Positions 44,132 to 53,399 are shown, numbered from the stretch's first letter. The stretch: DNA of 64,000 bases from Ectopseudomonas mendocina (GCF_016008875.1 NZ_JADTQG010000001.1:124001-188000); one strand, 5' to 3'. Translations and numbers: made by a program. Notes: a model not told the origin generated them from the sequence alone.

Positions 44132-46582
44132 ATGACCCTTTCCCTCCACCCCCTGACCCGCGCTTTGCGCGCCTCCCTGTTCGGTCTGTCGTTGGCCGTT
44201 GCCGCTGTGCCGGTCATGGCCGAACAGGGCGCCGCTTCGCAACAGCAGTCCTGGGACATTCCGGCCGGGCCATTGGCCGACGCGCTCGATCGTTTCGCCC
44301 GTCAGGCCGGCGTCAGCCTCTCTTACGCTGCCGAGGAAGTGGCGGGCAAGCAAAGCCCTGGCGTGCAGGCTCTGAGCGATACGGCCGAGGCATTGCGGAT
44401 GCTATTGGGCGGTACCGGCATGCAGGTGGAGCAACTCTCACCGAAGGCGTTTCTGCTGAGTGTGCCAGGTGATATGCAGGGGGCGTTGAATCTGGGAGCC
44501 ATCAGTGTGGTGGGCACCGGCCTGGGCGGTGTGACCGAGGGCAGCGGTTCCTACACCACTGGCGCGGTGTCAATCGGCAAGACGCCGCAGTCCCTGCGTC
44601 GCACACCGCAGTCGGTCACGGTGCTGACCGAGCAACGGATGAAGGATCAGAACCTCACCAACCTCAAGCAGATGTTGCAGCAGACGCCTGGCGTGGTGGT
44701 CGATCAAACCGACAGCGAGCGGGTGACTTACTACTCGCGTGGCTACCAGATCGATGCTCTGCAGTTCGATGGTTCGACGATCAATGTCGACTGGCGCAGC
44801 GGCAATTTCATTCAGCCTGACGTCGCCACTCTGGACCACGTCGAGGTGTTGCGTGGCGCCAGCGGCATGCTGCGCGGTTCCGGTAACCCATCTGGCGTCG
44901 TGAACATGGTGCGCAAGCGTCCGACGCGCGAGTTCCAGGGCTCGGCCAGTTACACGCTCGGCTCGTGGGATGCCAATCGCTACGTGGCGGATGTGTCCGG
45001 GCCGTTGACCGAGAGCGGCAACATTCGTGGTCGGGTGATTGCGGTGCACGATGACAAGGATTTCTTCCAGGACACCCGCATGGAGCGCAAGAACGTGCTC
45101 TACACGGTGCTGGCAGCCGATCTGAGCGACAGCACCACCGTGACCGGCGGCCTGGAATACAGCGAGATCGATGCGACCGGGGCATGGGGTGGGCTGGTAC
45201 CGGACTTCGACGGTTCGCCGCTGCGCTTTTCCCGCTCGACCTTCCTCGGCGCCAACTGGGCGCGCTGGGACCGCACCAATACCCATGCCTTCGCTGAACT
45301 GGATCACGCGTTCGCTAATGGCTGGAGCCTCAAGTTGAACGCCAACCGCAGTCGCTTGGCATACAAGGACCACGGCTTCCAGCAGACCTCGCTGGCCAGA
45401 ACCGCGGGTACCAGCAATCCCTACCTGTGGGACGTGAACTACAACTTCAACGACGGTGGTGGACGTACCAACTACAGCAACGTGGGTGCGGTGCTGGACG
45501 GGCCTTTCGCGCTGCTCGGGCGCGAGCACCGGCTGACCGTGGGCGCCGAATGGAACGAGGCCGATGCCATCGGCGTGGAGTCGGTATGGGGCTATAACGC
45601 GCGGGGTGTCGACGTGCGCAACTGGAACCCATCGAACGTGAACAAGGATCGCATCGGCGCCCAGGCCAACCCGCAGGCGCATACCATCACTACCCAGAAG
45701 GCCACCTACGCCAGCCTCAACCTGTCGTTGGCCGATCCGCTCAACGCGATCATCGGTGCGCGCCTGAACTGGTACGACTTCGAGAACCGTAACAGCGCGA
45801 CCGGCGATTACAAGGTTACCCGCGAGGTCGTCCCTTACGCCGCGCTGATCTACGATCTGACCGACAACATCAGCGCCTATACCAGCTACACCGAAATCTT
45901 CGCGCCGCAGACCAGTTACGACGTCTCAGGCTCGCTGCTCGAACCCATGACCGGTGAGGTCTACGAAATTGGGCTAAAGGGTGAGTTCTATCAGGGGCGT
46001 CTGAACAGTTCCATCGCGGTCTTCCGCACCAACCTGGTCGGCAAGGGATTGCAGGATGCCAACGCCATCGCGCTGCCTTGCCAGCCGAACAATGCCATCG
46101 GTTCCTGCATGGTTGCCGCCGGCAAGAGCCGCAGTGAAGGTGTGGAACTGGAAATATCCGGCGAGGTGATGTCCGGTTGGCAGGTAGGGGGCGGCTATAC
46201 CTACACCACCACCGAATACCTGAAGGACACGGCCAATAATGAAGGCAACGTGCTGCGCACTACCGATCCCAAGCACTTGCTGCGGCTATTCACTACTTAC
46301 AAGCTGCCGGGACAGTTTGCCAACTGGACTGTGGGAGGCGGCGTCCAGGCGCAAAGTGACATTTACGCCGTCAACAATACGCGTACCGCACGGGCCGAGC
46401 AGGCCGGTTACGCGGTTTATAACGCCATGGTTGCCTACCGCTTCAACGAGCATTATTCGGCACAGTTCAATGCCAACAACCTGTTCGACAAGTACTACTA
46501 CGAGAAGATCGGAGTGACCGGCGCCAACTACTACTACGGCGAACCCCGCAACTTCTCCCTGACCCTGCGCGGCGAGTTCTGA
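44132..46582 (+). CDS. TonB-dependent siderophore receptor with signalling domain
   Basis: An 816-residue outer membrane receptor. After the signal peptide (ending VPVMA) comes an STN signalling domain (SWDIPAGPLADALDRFARQA, YAAEEVAGKQSPGVQALSDT), then the plug (SIGKTPQSLRRTPQSVTVLT, DHVEVLRGASGMLRGSGNPS) and the 22-strand barrel ending NFSLTLRGEF. The STN domain interacts with FecR, so this receptor should both import a ferric siderophore and switch on its own sigma factor. It resembles the FpvA/FoxA/FiuA group; the siderophore cannot be told from sequence. No biosynthesis genes are nearby. Confidence 0.93.
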   Translation: MTLSLHPLTRALRASLFGLSLAVAAVPVMAEQGAASQQQSWDIPAGPLADALDRFARQAGVSLSYAAEEVAGKQSPGVQALSDTAEALRMLLGGTGMQVEQLSPKAFLLSVPGDMQGALNLGAISVVGTGLGGVTEGSGSYTTGAVSIGKTPQSLRRTPQSVTVLTEQRMKDQNLTNLKQMLQQTPGVVVDQTDSERVTYYSRGYQIDALQFDGSTINVDWRSGNFIQPDVATLDHVEVLRGASGMLRGSGNPSGVVNMVRKRPTREFQGSASYTLGSWDANRYVADVSGPLTESGNIRGRVIAVHDDKDFFQDTRMERKNVLYTVLAADLSDSTTVTGGLEYSEIDATGAWGGLVPDFDGSPLRFSRSTFLGANWARWDRTNTHAFAELDHAFANGWSLKLNANRSRLAYKDHGFQQTSLARTAGTSNPYLWDVNYNFNDGGGRTNYSNVGAVLDGPFALLGREHRLTVGAEWNEADAIGVESVWGYNARGVDVRNWNPSNVNKDRIGAQANPQAHTITTQKATYASLNLSLADPLNAIIGARLNWYDFENRNSATGDYKVTREVVPYAALIYDLTDNISAYTSYTEIFAPQTSYDVSGSLLEPMTGEVYEIGLKGEFYQGRLNSSIAVFRTNLVGKGLQDANAIALPCQPNNAIGSCMVAAGKSRSEGVELEISGEVMSGWQVGGGYTYTTTEYLKDTANNEGNVLRTTDPKHLLRLFTTYKLPGQFANWTVGGGVQAQSDIYAVNNTRTARAEQAGYAVYNAMVAYRFNEHYSAQFNANNLFDKYYYEKIGVTGANYYYGEPRNFSLTLRGEF

Positions 46583-46643
46583 TCCTTTCTCCGCGAACCC
46601 GGGACACCGCCTGAGGGCGGTGTTCCTGTATCTGTACCCTCTG

Positions 46644-46674
46644 AGCCATGAAGCGTGCGCGTCATGGCTTTTTT
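46644..46674 (+). terminator. Terminator after the receptor gene
   Basis: AGCCATGA and TCATGGCT form an 8-bp stem followed by T5. A second hairpin (ACACCGCC / GGCGGTGT) lies just upstream at about 46603-46622. Confidence 0.8.
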
Positions 46675-46771
46675 GTCATATGGAGGAATCAAACCTTGAT
46701 CGCGGCCAGATAGCAGGCCCAGAATCAGCCCATGTTTTTGCGGAACTCCCGCTTGCTATAAAGGATTGCCA

Positions 46772-49258
46772 ATGTCCAAGCGTAGCCTCGATGCTTTGCG
46801 CCTTGCCCCCGAATCGCTGACCCGCCCCTTCGCCCCCGAGCAGTTCAACTTCAGCAGCACAGATGATCTCGAACCCTTCCGCGGCGTACTCGGCCAGGCC
46901 CGCGCGGTCGAAGCGTTGCAGTTCGGCGTGGCAATGCCGCGCCCTGGCTACAACGTGTTCGTCATGGGCGAGCCCGGCACCGGGCGCTTCTCCTTCGTCC
47001 AGCGCTACCTCAAGGCCGAAGCCAAGCGCATGGAGACGCCGGCCGATCGGGTTTACGTCAATCATTTCGACGAACCGCGCGAGCCGCGTGCGTTGGAGCT
47101 GCCAGCCGGTACGGCAAGCGACTTCATCGCCGATATCAATCAGCTGATTGACAACCTGCTGGCCACCTTTCCGGCCGTGTTCGAAACGCCGACCTACCAG
47201 CAGAAGAAGAGCGCCATCGACCGCGGCTTCAACAAGCGCTACGACCAGGCGCTGGACGTGATCGAGCGTCTCTCGCTGGAGAAGGGCGTGGCCCTGTACC
47301 GTGACAGCACCAATATCGCCTTCACCCCGATGGCCGACGGCAAGGCGCTGGACGAGGCCGAGTTCGCGCAGTTGCCGGAAGCCGATCGCGAGCGCTTCCA
47401 CGCCGATATCGCCGCACTGGAAGAGCGCCTCAACGAGGAACTGGCCAGCCTGCCGCAGTGGAAGCGCGAGTCGAGCAATCTGCTGCGTCAGCTCAACGAA
47501 GAGACCATCACCGTCGCGTTGCAGCCGCTGCTGGCGCCACTGTCGGAAAAGTATGCGGAAAACGCCGGTGTCTGCGCCTATTTGCAGGCCATGCAGATCA
47601 ATCTGCTGAAAACCGCCGTCGAGCAACTGGTGGATGTCGACAAGGCCGATCCGCAGCTGCGCAAGCTGCTGGAGGAAATGTACTGCCCGAGCCTGGTGGT
47701 CGGTCACCACGCCAACGGCGGTGCGCCGGTGGTGTTCGAATCGCACCCGACCTACGACAATCTGTTCGGCCGTATCGAGTACAGCTCCGATCAGGGCGCG
47801 CTGTACACCAGCTACCGCCAACTGCGCCCAGGTGCGCTGCACCGCGCCAACGGCGGCTACCTGGTGGTCGAGGCTGAAAAGCTGCTCGGCGAACCCTTCG
47901 TATGGGAAGCGCTCAAGCGCGCTCTGCATTCGCGCCAGTTGAAGATGGAGTCGCCGCTGGGCGATCTCGGCCGCATCGCCACCGTCACGCTCAACCCGCA
48001 GGTCATCCCGCTGCAGCTCAAGGTCATCATTATCGGCTCGCGGCAGCTTTACTACGCGCTGCAGGATCACGATCCGGACTTCCAGGAGATGTTCCGCGTG
48101 CTGGTCGACTTCGACGAGGACATCCCGCTCGCCGAGGACAGCCTGGAGCAGTTCGCCCAGTTGATGAAGACGCGTACCTCGGAAGAGGGCATGGCGCCCA
48201 TGACCGGCGCTGCGGTGGCGCGTCTGGCCACCTACAGCGCGCGCCTGGCCGAGCACCAAGGCCGCCTGTCTGCGCGTATCGGCGACCTGTTCCAGCTGGT
48301 CAGTGAGGCCGATTTCATTCGCCAGCTGGCCGGGGAAAGTATCACCGACGTGGGGCACATCGAGCGCGCGCTCAAGGCCAAGGCCACGCGCACCGGACGG
48401 GTGTCGGCGCGGATCATTGACGACATGCTGGCCGGCATCATCCTCATCGACACCAGTGGCGCGGCCGTTGGCAAATGCAACGGTCTGACCGTGCTTGAAG
48501 TCGGCGACTCGGCCTTCGGTGTGCCGGCGCGGATTTCCGCCACCGTGTATCCGGGCGGCAGCGGTATCGTCGACATCGAGCGTGAGGTCAGCCTCGGCCA
48601 GTCGATCCACTCAAAGGGCGTGATGATCCTCACTGGCTTCCTCGGTAGCCGCTATGCGCAGGAATTCCCGCTGGAGATTTCCGCGAGCATCGCCCTGGAG
48701 CAGTCCTACGGTTACGTCGACGGCGATAGCGCCTCGCTCGGCGAGGTTTGCACGCTGATCTCGGCGCTGTCGCGCACGCCGCTCAAGCAGTGCTTCGCCA
48801 TTACCGGTTCGATCAACCAGTTCGGCGAGGTGCAGGCCGTCGGCGGGGTCAACGAGAAGATCGAGGGCTTCTTCCGCCTGTGCGAGGCGCGTGGCCTCAC
48901 TGGCGAGCAAGGGGCGATCATCCCGCATTCCAACGTCGCCAACCTGATGCTCGACGAGCGCGTGCTGCAGGCCGTGCGAGACGGTCAGTTCAACGTCTAT
49001 GCCGTGCGCCATGTCGATGAGGCGCTGAGCCTGCTGGTCGGTGAGGCGGCCGGTCACCCGGACGAGAAAGGGCGTTTCCCCAAGGGCAGCGTCAATGCCC
49101 GTGTGGTCGAGCGCCTGCGCGATATCGCCGAGATCGGCTTGGAGGAGGAGGGCAAGCCCGCCGAAGCGGAGAAGGCCAAAACCGAAGCCGAGCCGGCAGC
49201 CGCCAAGCCGGCCAAGGCGCCGCGACGCAAGAAGGGCGAGGGCGACGCGGCGAGCTGA
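46772..49258 (+). CDS. Lon-related ATP-dependent protease (LonB-like, PA4576-type)
   Basis: An 828-residue protein with a divergent AAA part (GVLGQARAVEALQFGVAMPR, MGEPGTGRFSF as a Walker A variant) and a large insert rich in helices. The C-terminal Lon protease (S16) domain shows the Ser in YVDGDSASLGEVC and the Lys in AVGGVNEKIEGFF, the catalytic dyad. A basic, Ala-rich tail closes the protein. It belongs to the Lon-like 'AAA family ATPase' group also called YcbZ-like; substrates are unknown. The start is the ATG at 46772 preceded by GGATTGCCA; a TTG at 46766 is in frame. The PA4575-type, TIGR00645, DUF6482 and FklB genes downstream follow the P. aeruginosa order as I recall it. Confidence 0.88.
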   Translation: MSKRSLDALRLAPESLTRPFAPEQFNFSSTDDLEPFRGVLGQARAVEALQFGVAMPRPGYNVFVMGEPGTGRFSFVQRYLKAEAKRMETPADRVYVNHFDEPREPRALELPAGTASDFIADINQLIDNLLATFPAVFETPTYQQKKSAIDRGFNKRYDQALDVIERLSLEKGVALYRDSTNIAFTPMADGKALDEAEFAQLPEADRERFHADIAALEERLNEELASLPQWKRESSNLLRQLNEETITVALQPLLAPLSEKYAENAGVCAYLQAMQINLLKTAVEQLVDVDKADPQLRKLLEEMYCPSLVVGHHANGGAPVVFESHPTYDNLFGRIEYSSDQGALYTSYRQLRPGALHRANGGYLVVEAEKLLGEPFVWEALKRALHSRQLKMESPLGDLGRIATVTLNPQVIPLQLKVIIIGSRQLYYALQDHDPDFQEMFRVLVDFDEDIPLAEDSLEQFAQLMKTRTSEEGMAPMTGAAVARLATYSARLAEHQGRLSARIGDLFQLVSEADFIRQLAGESITDVGHIERALKAKATRTGRVSARIIDDMLAGIILIDTSGAAVGKCNGLTVLEVGDSAFGVPARISATVYPGGSGIVDIEREVSLGQSIHSKGVMILTGFLGSRYAQEFPLEISASIALEQSYGYVDGDSASLGEVCTLISALSRTPLKQCFAITGSINQFGEVQAVGGVNEKIEGFFRLCEARGLTGEQGAIIPHSNVANLMLDERVLQAVRDGQFNVYAVRHVDEALSLLVGEAAGHPDEKGRFPKGSVNARVVERLRDIAEIGLEEEGKPAEAEKAKTEAEPAAAKPAKAPRRKKGEGDAAS

Positions 49259-49332
49259 GCAAATCTTGCACGATTGTCCCGGATCGCCCGGTACAGGCGC
49301 GTCGGACTCGTTGCTAACGCTTCATGCACAGA

Positions 49333-49357
49333 GTTATCCACAGATCGCGTGGATAAC
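49333..49357. repeat. Inverted pair of DnaA-box-like sequences
   Basis: GTTATCCAC (49333-49341) and GTGGATAAC (49349-49357) form 9-bp perfect arms. The left arm extends to TTATCCACA (49334-49342), the strict DnaA box; the right is TTATCCACG in reverse. It lies 75 bases after the protease stop, and could also act as a terminator stem. Confidence 0.6.
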
Positions 49358-49422
49358 TTTGGCTTCACAGTGCGTGCGCTCGGGGTGTAGGCTGGAGCCT
49401 GGATTCCGCGAGGGTCGCCGCC

Positions 49423-49776
49423 ATGTCGCGCAGCCTCTGCCTCACCCGCCAGTGCCTGGGCCTGGTCACGCGCATCGAATGCGTGATCCTGCCGATGGCA
49501 GATAACCACGGACGCTGGATACTGCTCTGCGCCGCCGGCATGTCAGGCGCGCAACCCTCTGCGATCAAGGCGCAAGGCCCATTCTATGGGCCTTTTGTCG
49601 CAGAAGGGGTCCTTGATTCGATTGCCGAAAGCCTGGCCTTGCAGGGATATGCCGAGTGCAGCGAACCGCCCATCTGGCGCTTGCACATGCAGGCCGAGTT
49701 GCGCCGCGTCAACGGCGAACGCAGCAGACCGCTCGGTGCCTTGCAGCGCCGCCCCGAAACTGACGGGCACAGCTGA
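49423..49776 (+). CDS. PA4575-family hypothetical protein
   Basis: A 117-residue cytoplasmic protein. The middle part (QGPFYGPFVAEGVLDSIAES, LALQGYAECSEPPIWRLHMQ) followed by AELRRVNGERSR matches my memory of the PA4575 family of Pseudomonas, whose function is unknown. The location between the Lon-like protease and the TIGR00645 protein agrees with that of PA4575. The ATG at 49423 is the first suitable start. Confidence 0.7.
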   Translation: MSRSLCLTRQCLGLVTRIECVILPMADNHGRWILLCAAGMSGAQPSAIKAQGPFYGPFVAEGVLDSIAESLALQGYAECSEPPIWRLHMQAELRRVNGERSRPLGALQRRPETDGHS

Positions 49777-49831
49777 AACGTCCGCAACAAAGCGCTCTGG
49801 AGCATTCACCCGGGGACTCGCGGAGATGGGG

Positions 49832-49840
49832 TTATCCACA
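49832..49840 (+). promoter_or_regulatory. DnaA box TTATCCACA
   Basis: A strict-consensus DnaA box, 75 bases before the TIGR00645 gene. It is the third such site within 510 bases, counting the inverted pair at 49333-49357. Confidence 0.55.
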
Positions 49841-49914
49841 ATACGCTGGCTGCTTCTGCTGATGCTGGACGATGGGTATACTCGCCGCGTTTTTCTCTCT
49901 TCAGTGAGTTTTCC

Positions 49915-50406
49915 ATGGAACGCTTTATCGAAAACGCCATGTACGCATCGCGTTGGTTGCTGGCGCCGATCTATTTCGGTCTGTCTCTGGGTCTGCTGGC
50001 GCTGGCGCTGAAATTCTTCCAGGAAGTCTTCCACATCCTGCCGAACGTGTTCGCCATGGCAGAGTCCGACCTGATTCTGGTGCTGCTGTCGCTGATCGAC
50101 ATGGCGCTGGTAGGCGGCTTGCTGGTCATGGTGATGATCTCCGGCTACGAGAACTTCGTTTCGCAACTGGATATCGATGACAGCAAGGAGAAACTCAGCT
50201 GGCTGGGCAAGATGGATTCCAGCTCGTTGAAGATGAAGGTGGCCGCTTCGATCGTGGCCATTTCCTCGATTCACCTGCTGCGGGTGTTCATGGATGCGCG
50301 CAACTACGAAACGGACCACCTGATGTGGTACGTAATCATCCACATGACCTTCGTCGCCTCGGCGTTCGCCATGGGCTATCTGGACAAGCTGACCAAGCAC
50401 GATTGA
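49915..50406 (+). CDS. YqhA/TIGR00645-family membrane protein
   Basis: A 163-residue protein with four predicted membrane helices (about 10-32, 57-75, 105-123 and 137-152), beginning [20 protein letters not shown] and containing [20 protein letters not shown], followed by ENFVS. This matches the TIGR00645 family (E. coli YqhA, PA4574-type), whose function is unknown. The order agrees with P. aeruginosa. A clear terminator follows at 50426. Confidence 0.88.
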   Translation: MERFIENAMYASRWLLAPIYFGLSLGLLALALKFFQEVFHILPNVFAMAESDLILVLLSLIDMALVGGLLVMVMISGYENFVSQLDIDDSKEKLSWLGKMDSSSLKMKVAASIVAISSIHLLRVFMDARNYETDHLMWYVIIHMTFVASAFAMGYLDKLTKHD

Positions 50407-50425
50407 TTCTGGCTTGTTTCAAGAC

Positions 50426-50452
50426 CGCCCGTCCGAACAGGACGGGCGTTTT
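50426..50452 (+). terminator. Terminator after the TIGR00645 gene
   Basis: CGCCCGTCC / GGACGGGCG with loop GAACA, followed by TTTTG. Confidence 0.85.
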
Positions 50453-50535
50453 GCGTTCTGGGGTTGAGCTTTTTCTTTGTTTTACAAGAATTATGTTTGT
50501 ATAAGTTCTTGTATAGAAAAACGAGGGAAAGCCAG

Positions 50536-50838
50536 ATGAATCTGCATGATCTATCCGCTTATGCCCAAGCCGGGCGCATCGATGAACTCAACCTGATCTC
50601 GCTCGAAGGTGGCATCTACCTGCTCGAAGCAAGGATGGAAGGGCGCGCGCATCCGATTATCGACGAACACGGCAGTACCTTGAGCCTGCGTTCGGTGGAG
50701 CATGCGCGCGACGTGCTGCAGGAAATGCCGACGCTGCCGTTCTTTCTGGTGCACAGCTCGGTGCACGACGAGATGTGCGGCTTGCCCTCGGCCGCCAACA
50801 GTCTGCGTGTGCCCATCGCCTTTCGTTCCGGCTGGTGA
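50536..50838 (+). CDS. DUF6482-like small protein
   Basis: A 100-residue cytoplasmic protein, starting MNLHDLSAYAQAGRIDELNL and containing EHARDVLQEMPTLPFFLVHS. This resembles the DUF6482 family, a group of short Pseudomonas proteins of unknown role. The ATG has GGGAAAG upstream. It ends 11 bases before the photolyase gene, so the two may be co-transcribed. Confidence 0.7.
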   Translation: MNLHDLSAYAQAGRIDELNLISLEGGIYLLEARMEGRAHPIIDEHGSTLSLRSVEHARDVLQEMPTLPFFLVHSSVHDEMCGLPSAANSLRVPIAFRSGW

Positions 50839-50849
50839 AAGCTCCGCAG

Positions 50850-52403
50850 ATGGCCGTTGATTTTGAGGGCGGTGTACGCCGCCTGATCCTGATTCTGGGT
50901 GACCAACTGACGCCCGGCCTCGGCGCGCTGCAGGACGTCGACCCGCAGCGCGACCATCTGATGCTGGCTGAGGTGATGGAAGAGGCCAGCCATGTAGCGC
51001 ATCATCCGAAGAAGATCGCCCTGATCTTCAGCGCCATGCGCCATTTCGCCGAGGCCCTGCGCGCGCAGGGCCTCAAGGTGCATTACGTGACGCTGGATGA
51101 TCCCGACAACAGCGGCTCCCTGCCCGGCGAGCTATTGCGCTGGACGCAGCAGCTGGACCCCGCCGAAATCCATCTGACCGAGTGCGGCGACTGGCGCCTG
51201 GAGCAGGCCCTGCGCCACTGCGGCGTGCCGATCCACTGGCACCCGGACAGCCGTTTTCTGTGCACGCGCGATGCCTTCGCTGCCTGGGCGAAGGACCGCA
51301 AGCAGCTGCGCATGGAGTTCTTCTACCGCGAGATGCGCCGCGCCAGTGGCCTGCTGCTCAACCCCGACGGAACGCCTGAGGGGGGCGCCTGGAACTTCGA
51401 CGCCGACAACCGCAAGGTGCTGCCCAAGGGCGTGCGTCCACCTGCGCCTCTGCGCATCGAGCCGGATGCCATCACCCGTAAGGTGCTGGAGTTGGTGGGA
51501 CAGCGTTTCGCCAGTCATTACGGCAGCTTGGAGGGCTTCGATTACCCGGTGACGGCCGAGCAGGCCGAGCGCCTGTGGCAACATTTTCTCACCCAGGGCC
51601 TGGCCGACTTCGGCGATTACCAGGACGCCATGGCCGATGGCGAACCCTTTCTCTTTCACTCGCGCATCAGCGCGGCGCTGAACATCGGCTTGCTCGATCT
51701 GCGGCGGATCTGCGCGGAGGTAGAGGCGGCCTACCGTGCCGGCGACGTGCCGCTCAACGCCGCCGAAGGCTTCATCCGCCAGTTGATCGGCTGGCGCGAG
51801 TATGTGCGCGGCGTCTATTGGCTGCGCATGCCGGAGTACGCCGAAGGCAATCGCTTCGGCAACTCACGCGCACTGCCCGAGTTCTACTGGACCGGCAAGA
51901 CGCGCATGAACTGCATGCGCCAGGCCATCGGCCAGACGCTGGAGCATGCCTACGCGCACCATATTCAGCGCTTGATGGTCACCGGCAACTTCGCCCTGCT
52001 CGCCGGCATCGCGCCCAGGGAAATCTGCGAGTGGTACCTGGCCGTGTACATGGACGCCTTCGACTGGGTGGAGCTGCCCAACACCCTGGGTATGGTGATG
52101 CATGCCGATGGTGGTTATCTGGGCTCCAAGCCTTACTGCGCCAGCGGCCAGTACATCAAGCGGATGTCCGATCATTGCCAGGGCTGCAGCTACAAGGTGA
52201 GCGAAAGCACCGGCGAGTCGGCCTGTCCGTTCAATGCCTTGTACTGGCATTTCCTTATGCGCCACCGTGAGCCGCTTGAGCGCAACCCGCGCATGGGCAT
52301 GGTCTATCGCAACCTGGCGCGTATGAACGAGGCCAAGCAGCAAGCGCTGTGGGACTGGGGCGAACGCCTGCTGGCCAAGCTCGATGCCGGGGAAACGCTG
52401 TGA
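50850..52403 (+). CDS. FeS-type bacterial cryptochrome/photolyase
   Basis: A 517-residue protein of the iron-sulfur bacterial cryptochrome and photolyase family (PhrB type, 6-4 photolyase). The N-terminal photolyase-like domain starts RRLILILGDQLTPGL. The FAD domain has PLNAAEGFIRQLIGWREYVR, LMVTGNFALL and LPNTLGMVMHADGG. The 4Fe-4S ligands are visible as Cys in RMNCMRQAIG and in SDHCQGCSYKVSE, followed by SACPFN. It should repair UV 6-4 photoproducts or act in light sensing. The ATG at 50850 is preferred; a GTG at 50835 is in frame. The small DUF2256 gene overlaps its end. In P. aeruginosa this position has no photolyase as I recall. Confidence 0.9.
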   Translation: MAVDFEGGVRRLILILGDQLTPGLGALQDVDPQRDHLMLAEVMEEASHVAHHPKKIALIFSAMRHFAEALRAQGLKVHYVTLDDPDNSGSLPGELLRWTQQLDPAEIHLTECGDWRLEQALRHCGVPIHWHPDSRFLCTRDAFAAWAKDRKQLRMEFFYREMRRASGLLLNPDGTPEGGAWNFDADNRKVLPKGVRPPAPLRIEPDAITRKVLELVGQRFASHYGSLEGFDYPVTAEQAERLWQHFLTQGLADFGDYQDAMADGEPFLFHSRISAALNIGLLDLRRICAEVEAAYRAGDVPLNAAEGFIRQLIGWREYVRGVYWLRMPEYAEGNRFGNSRALPEFYWTGKTRMNCMRQAIGQTLEHAYAHHIQRLMVTGNFALLAGIAPREICEWYLAVYMDAFDWVELPNTLGMVMHADGGYLGSKPYCASGQYIKRMSDHCQGCSYKVSESTGESACPFNALYWHFLMRHREPLERNPRMGMVYRNLARMNEAKQQALWDWGERLLAKLDAGETL

Positions 52404-52537
52404 AGAAGGCTCAGTTGCCGGTAAAGACCTGCTTGCTCTGCGGCTTGCCATTCGCCTGGCGCAAGAAGTGGGCGCGCTGTTGGGATGAGGTGCGCTATTG
52501 CTCCGAGCGCTGTCGCCGTGGGCGCAACAAGCAATAG
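52400..52537 (+). CDS. DUF2256 zinc-finger-like small protein
   Basis: A 45-residue protein with a conserved Cys pattern: KTCLLCGLPFAWRKKWARCW followed by EVRYCSERCRRGR. This matches the DUF2256 family, short proteins probably binding one zinc ion, which are often found next to photolyase genes. The start is a GTG at 52400 overlapping the photolyase stop (GTGA), so it is translationally coupled. Confidence 0.85.
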   Translation: MKKAQLPVKTCLLCGLPFAWRKKWARCWDEVRYCSERCRRGRNKQ

Positions 52538-52668
52538 GGCGAGAGTGTCGCCGCTGAAGCGTCTCCCTTGGGTTCAACTGCGACGGGCAATGCCTGCGGC
52601 CGTGACGCCGCGCCTGGCTTCTGTGCTAGGCTGGCCGACCTTTTTCACAGCCCCTAGCGGAGCCTTTC

Positions 52669-53298
52669 ATGTCCGAATTCAACTTCAGCCCCGATCTGTC
52701 CTCCGATGAAGGTCGCGTCAGCTACGGCATCGGTCGTCAACTCGGTGGTCAGTTGCGCGACAACCCGCCGCCCGGCGTCGACCTGAACGCGATCCTCGCC
52801 GGTCTGACCGATGCCTTCACCGGCCAGGCCAGCCGCGTTTCCGAGGCTGAGCTGGGCGCGAGCTTCAAGGTCATCCGCGAAGTTATGCAGGCCGAGGCCG
52901 CTGCCAAGGCCGAAGCCGCTGCCGGCGAAGGCCGCGCCTATCTGGCCGAGAATGCCAAGCGCGAAGGCATGACCGTACTGGCTTCGGGTCTGCAGTATGA
53001 AGTGCTGGTGGCAGGCGAGGGTGCTAAACCTTCCGCCGAGGATCAGGTACGTGTTCACTACCACGGCACCCTGATCGACGGTAGCGTGTTCGACAGCTCC
53101 TACGAGCGCGGCCAGCCGGCTGAATTCCCGGTCGGCGGCGTGATTCCGGGCTGGGTCGAGGCGTTGCAACTGATGGCTACCGGCAGCAAATGGCGCCTGC
53201 ACGTGCCGAGCGAACTGGCCTACGGCGCTCAGGGCGTTGGCAGCATCCCGCCGCACAGCGTGCTGGTGTTCGATGTCGAGCTGCTCGACATTCTGTGA
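52669..53298 (+). CDS. fklB: FKBP-type peptidyl-prolyl isomerase FklB
   Basis: A 209-residue protein with an N-terminal dimerisation helix region (DEGRVSYGIGRQLGGQLRDN) and a C-terminal FKBP domain (VRVHYHGTLIDGSVFDSSYE, FPVGGVIPGWVEALQLMATG, and SELAYGAQGVGSIPPHSVLV). It catalyses cis-trans isomerisation of Xaa-Pro bonds. There is no signal peptide, so the protein is cytoplasmic like E. coli FklB. It is a single gene, followed by a long GC-rich terminator. Confidence 0.92.
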   Translation: MSEFNFSPDLSSDEGRVSYGIGRQLGGQLRDNPPPGVDLNAILAGLTDAFTGQASRVSEAELGASFKVIREVMQAEAAAKAEAAAGEGRAYLAENAKREGMTVLASGLQYEVLVAGEGAKPSAEDQVRVHYHGTLIDGSVFDSSYERGQPAEFPVGGVIPGWVEALQLMATGSKWRLHVPSELAYGAQGVGSIPPHSVLVFDVELLDIL

Positions 53299-53367
53299 TT
53301 TCGGGGATGCAGGCTGTCGTGCTGGTGCGCATGGCGCACCCTAGCTGATCGCGTGAATGTCCAACGA

Positions 53368-53399
53368 AACGGGGCGCCCTGGTGACAGGGCGCCCCGTT
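53368..53399 (+). terminator. Terminator after fklB
   Basis: A perfect 13-bp stem (AACGGGGCGCCCT / AGGGCGCCCCGTT) with loop GGTGAC. No long T-run follows, but the stem is very stable. Confidence 0.75.

Noticed and set aside
44570..45682. Minus-strand open frame inside the receptor gene
   Set aside because: Antisense to a TonB-dependent receptor with continuous domain matches.
46676..48610. Minus-strand open frame of 644 codons
   Set aside because: It is antisense to the Lon-related protease, which shows catalytic motifs; the shadow has only Arg/His/Gln-rich low-complexity sequence.
49333..49840. Chromosomal origin of replication
   Set aside because: There are only three DnaA boxes, no AT-rich unwinding region and no dnaA, rpmH or gidA-type neighbours.
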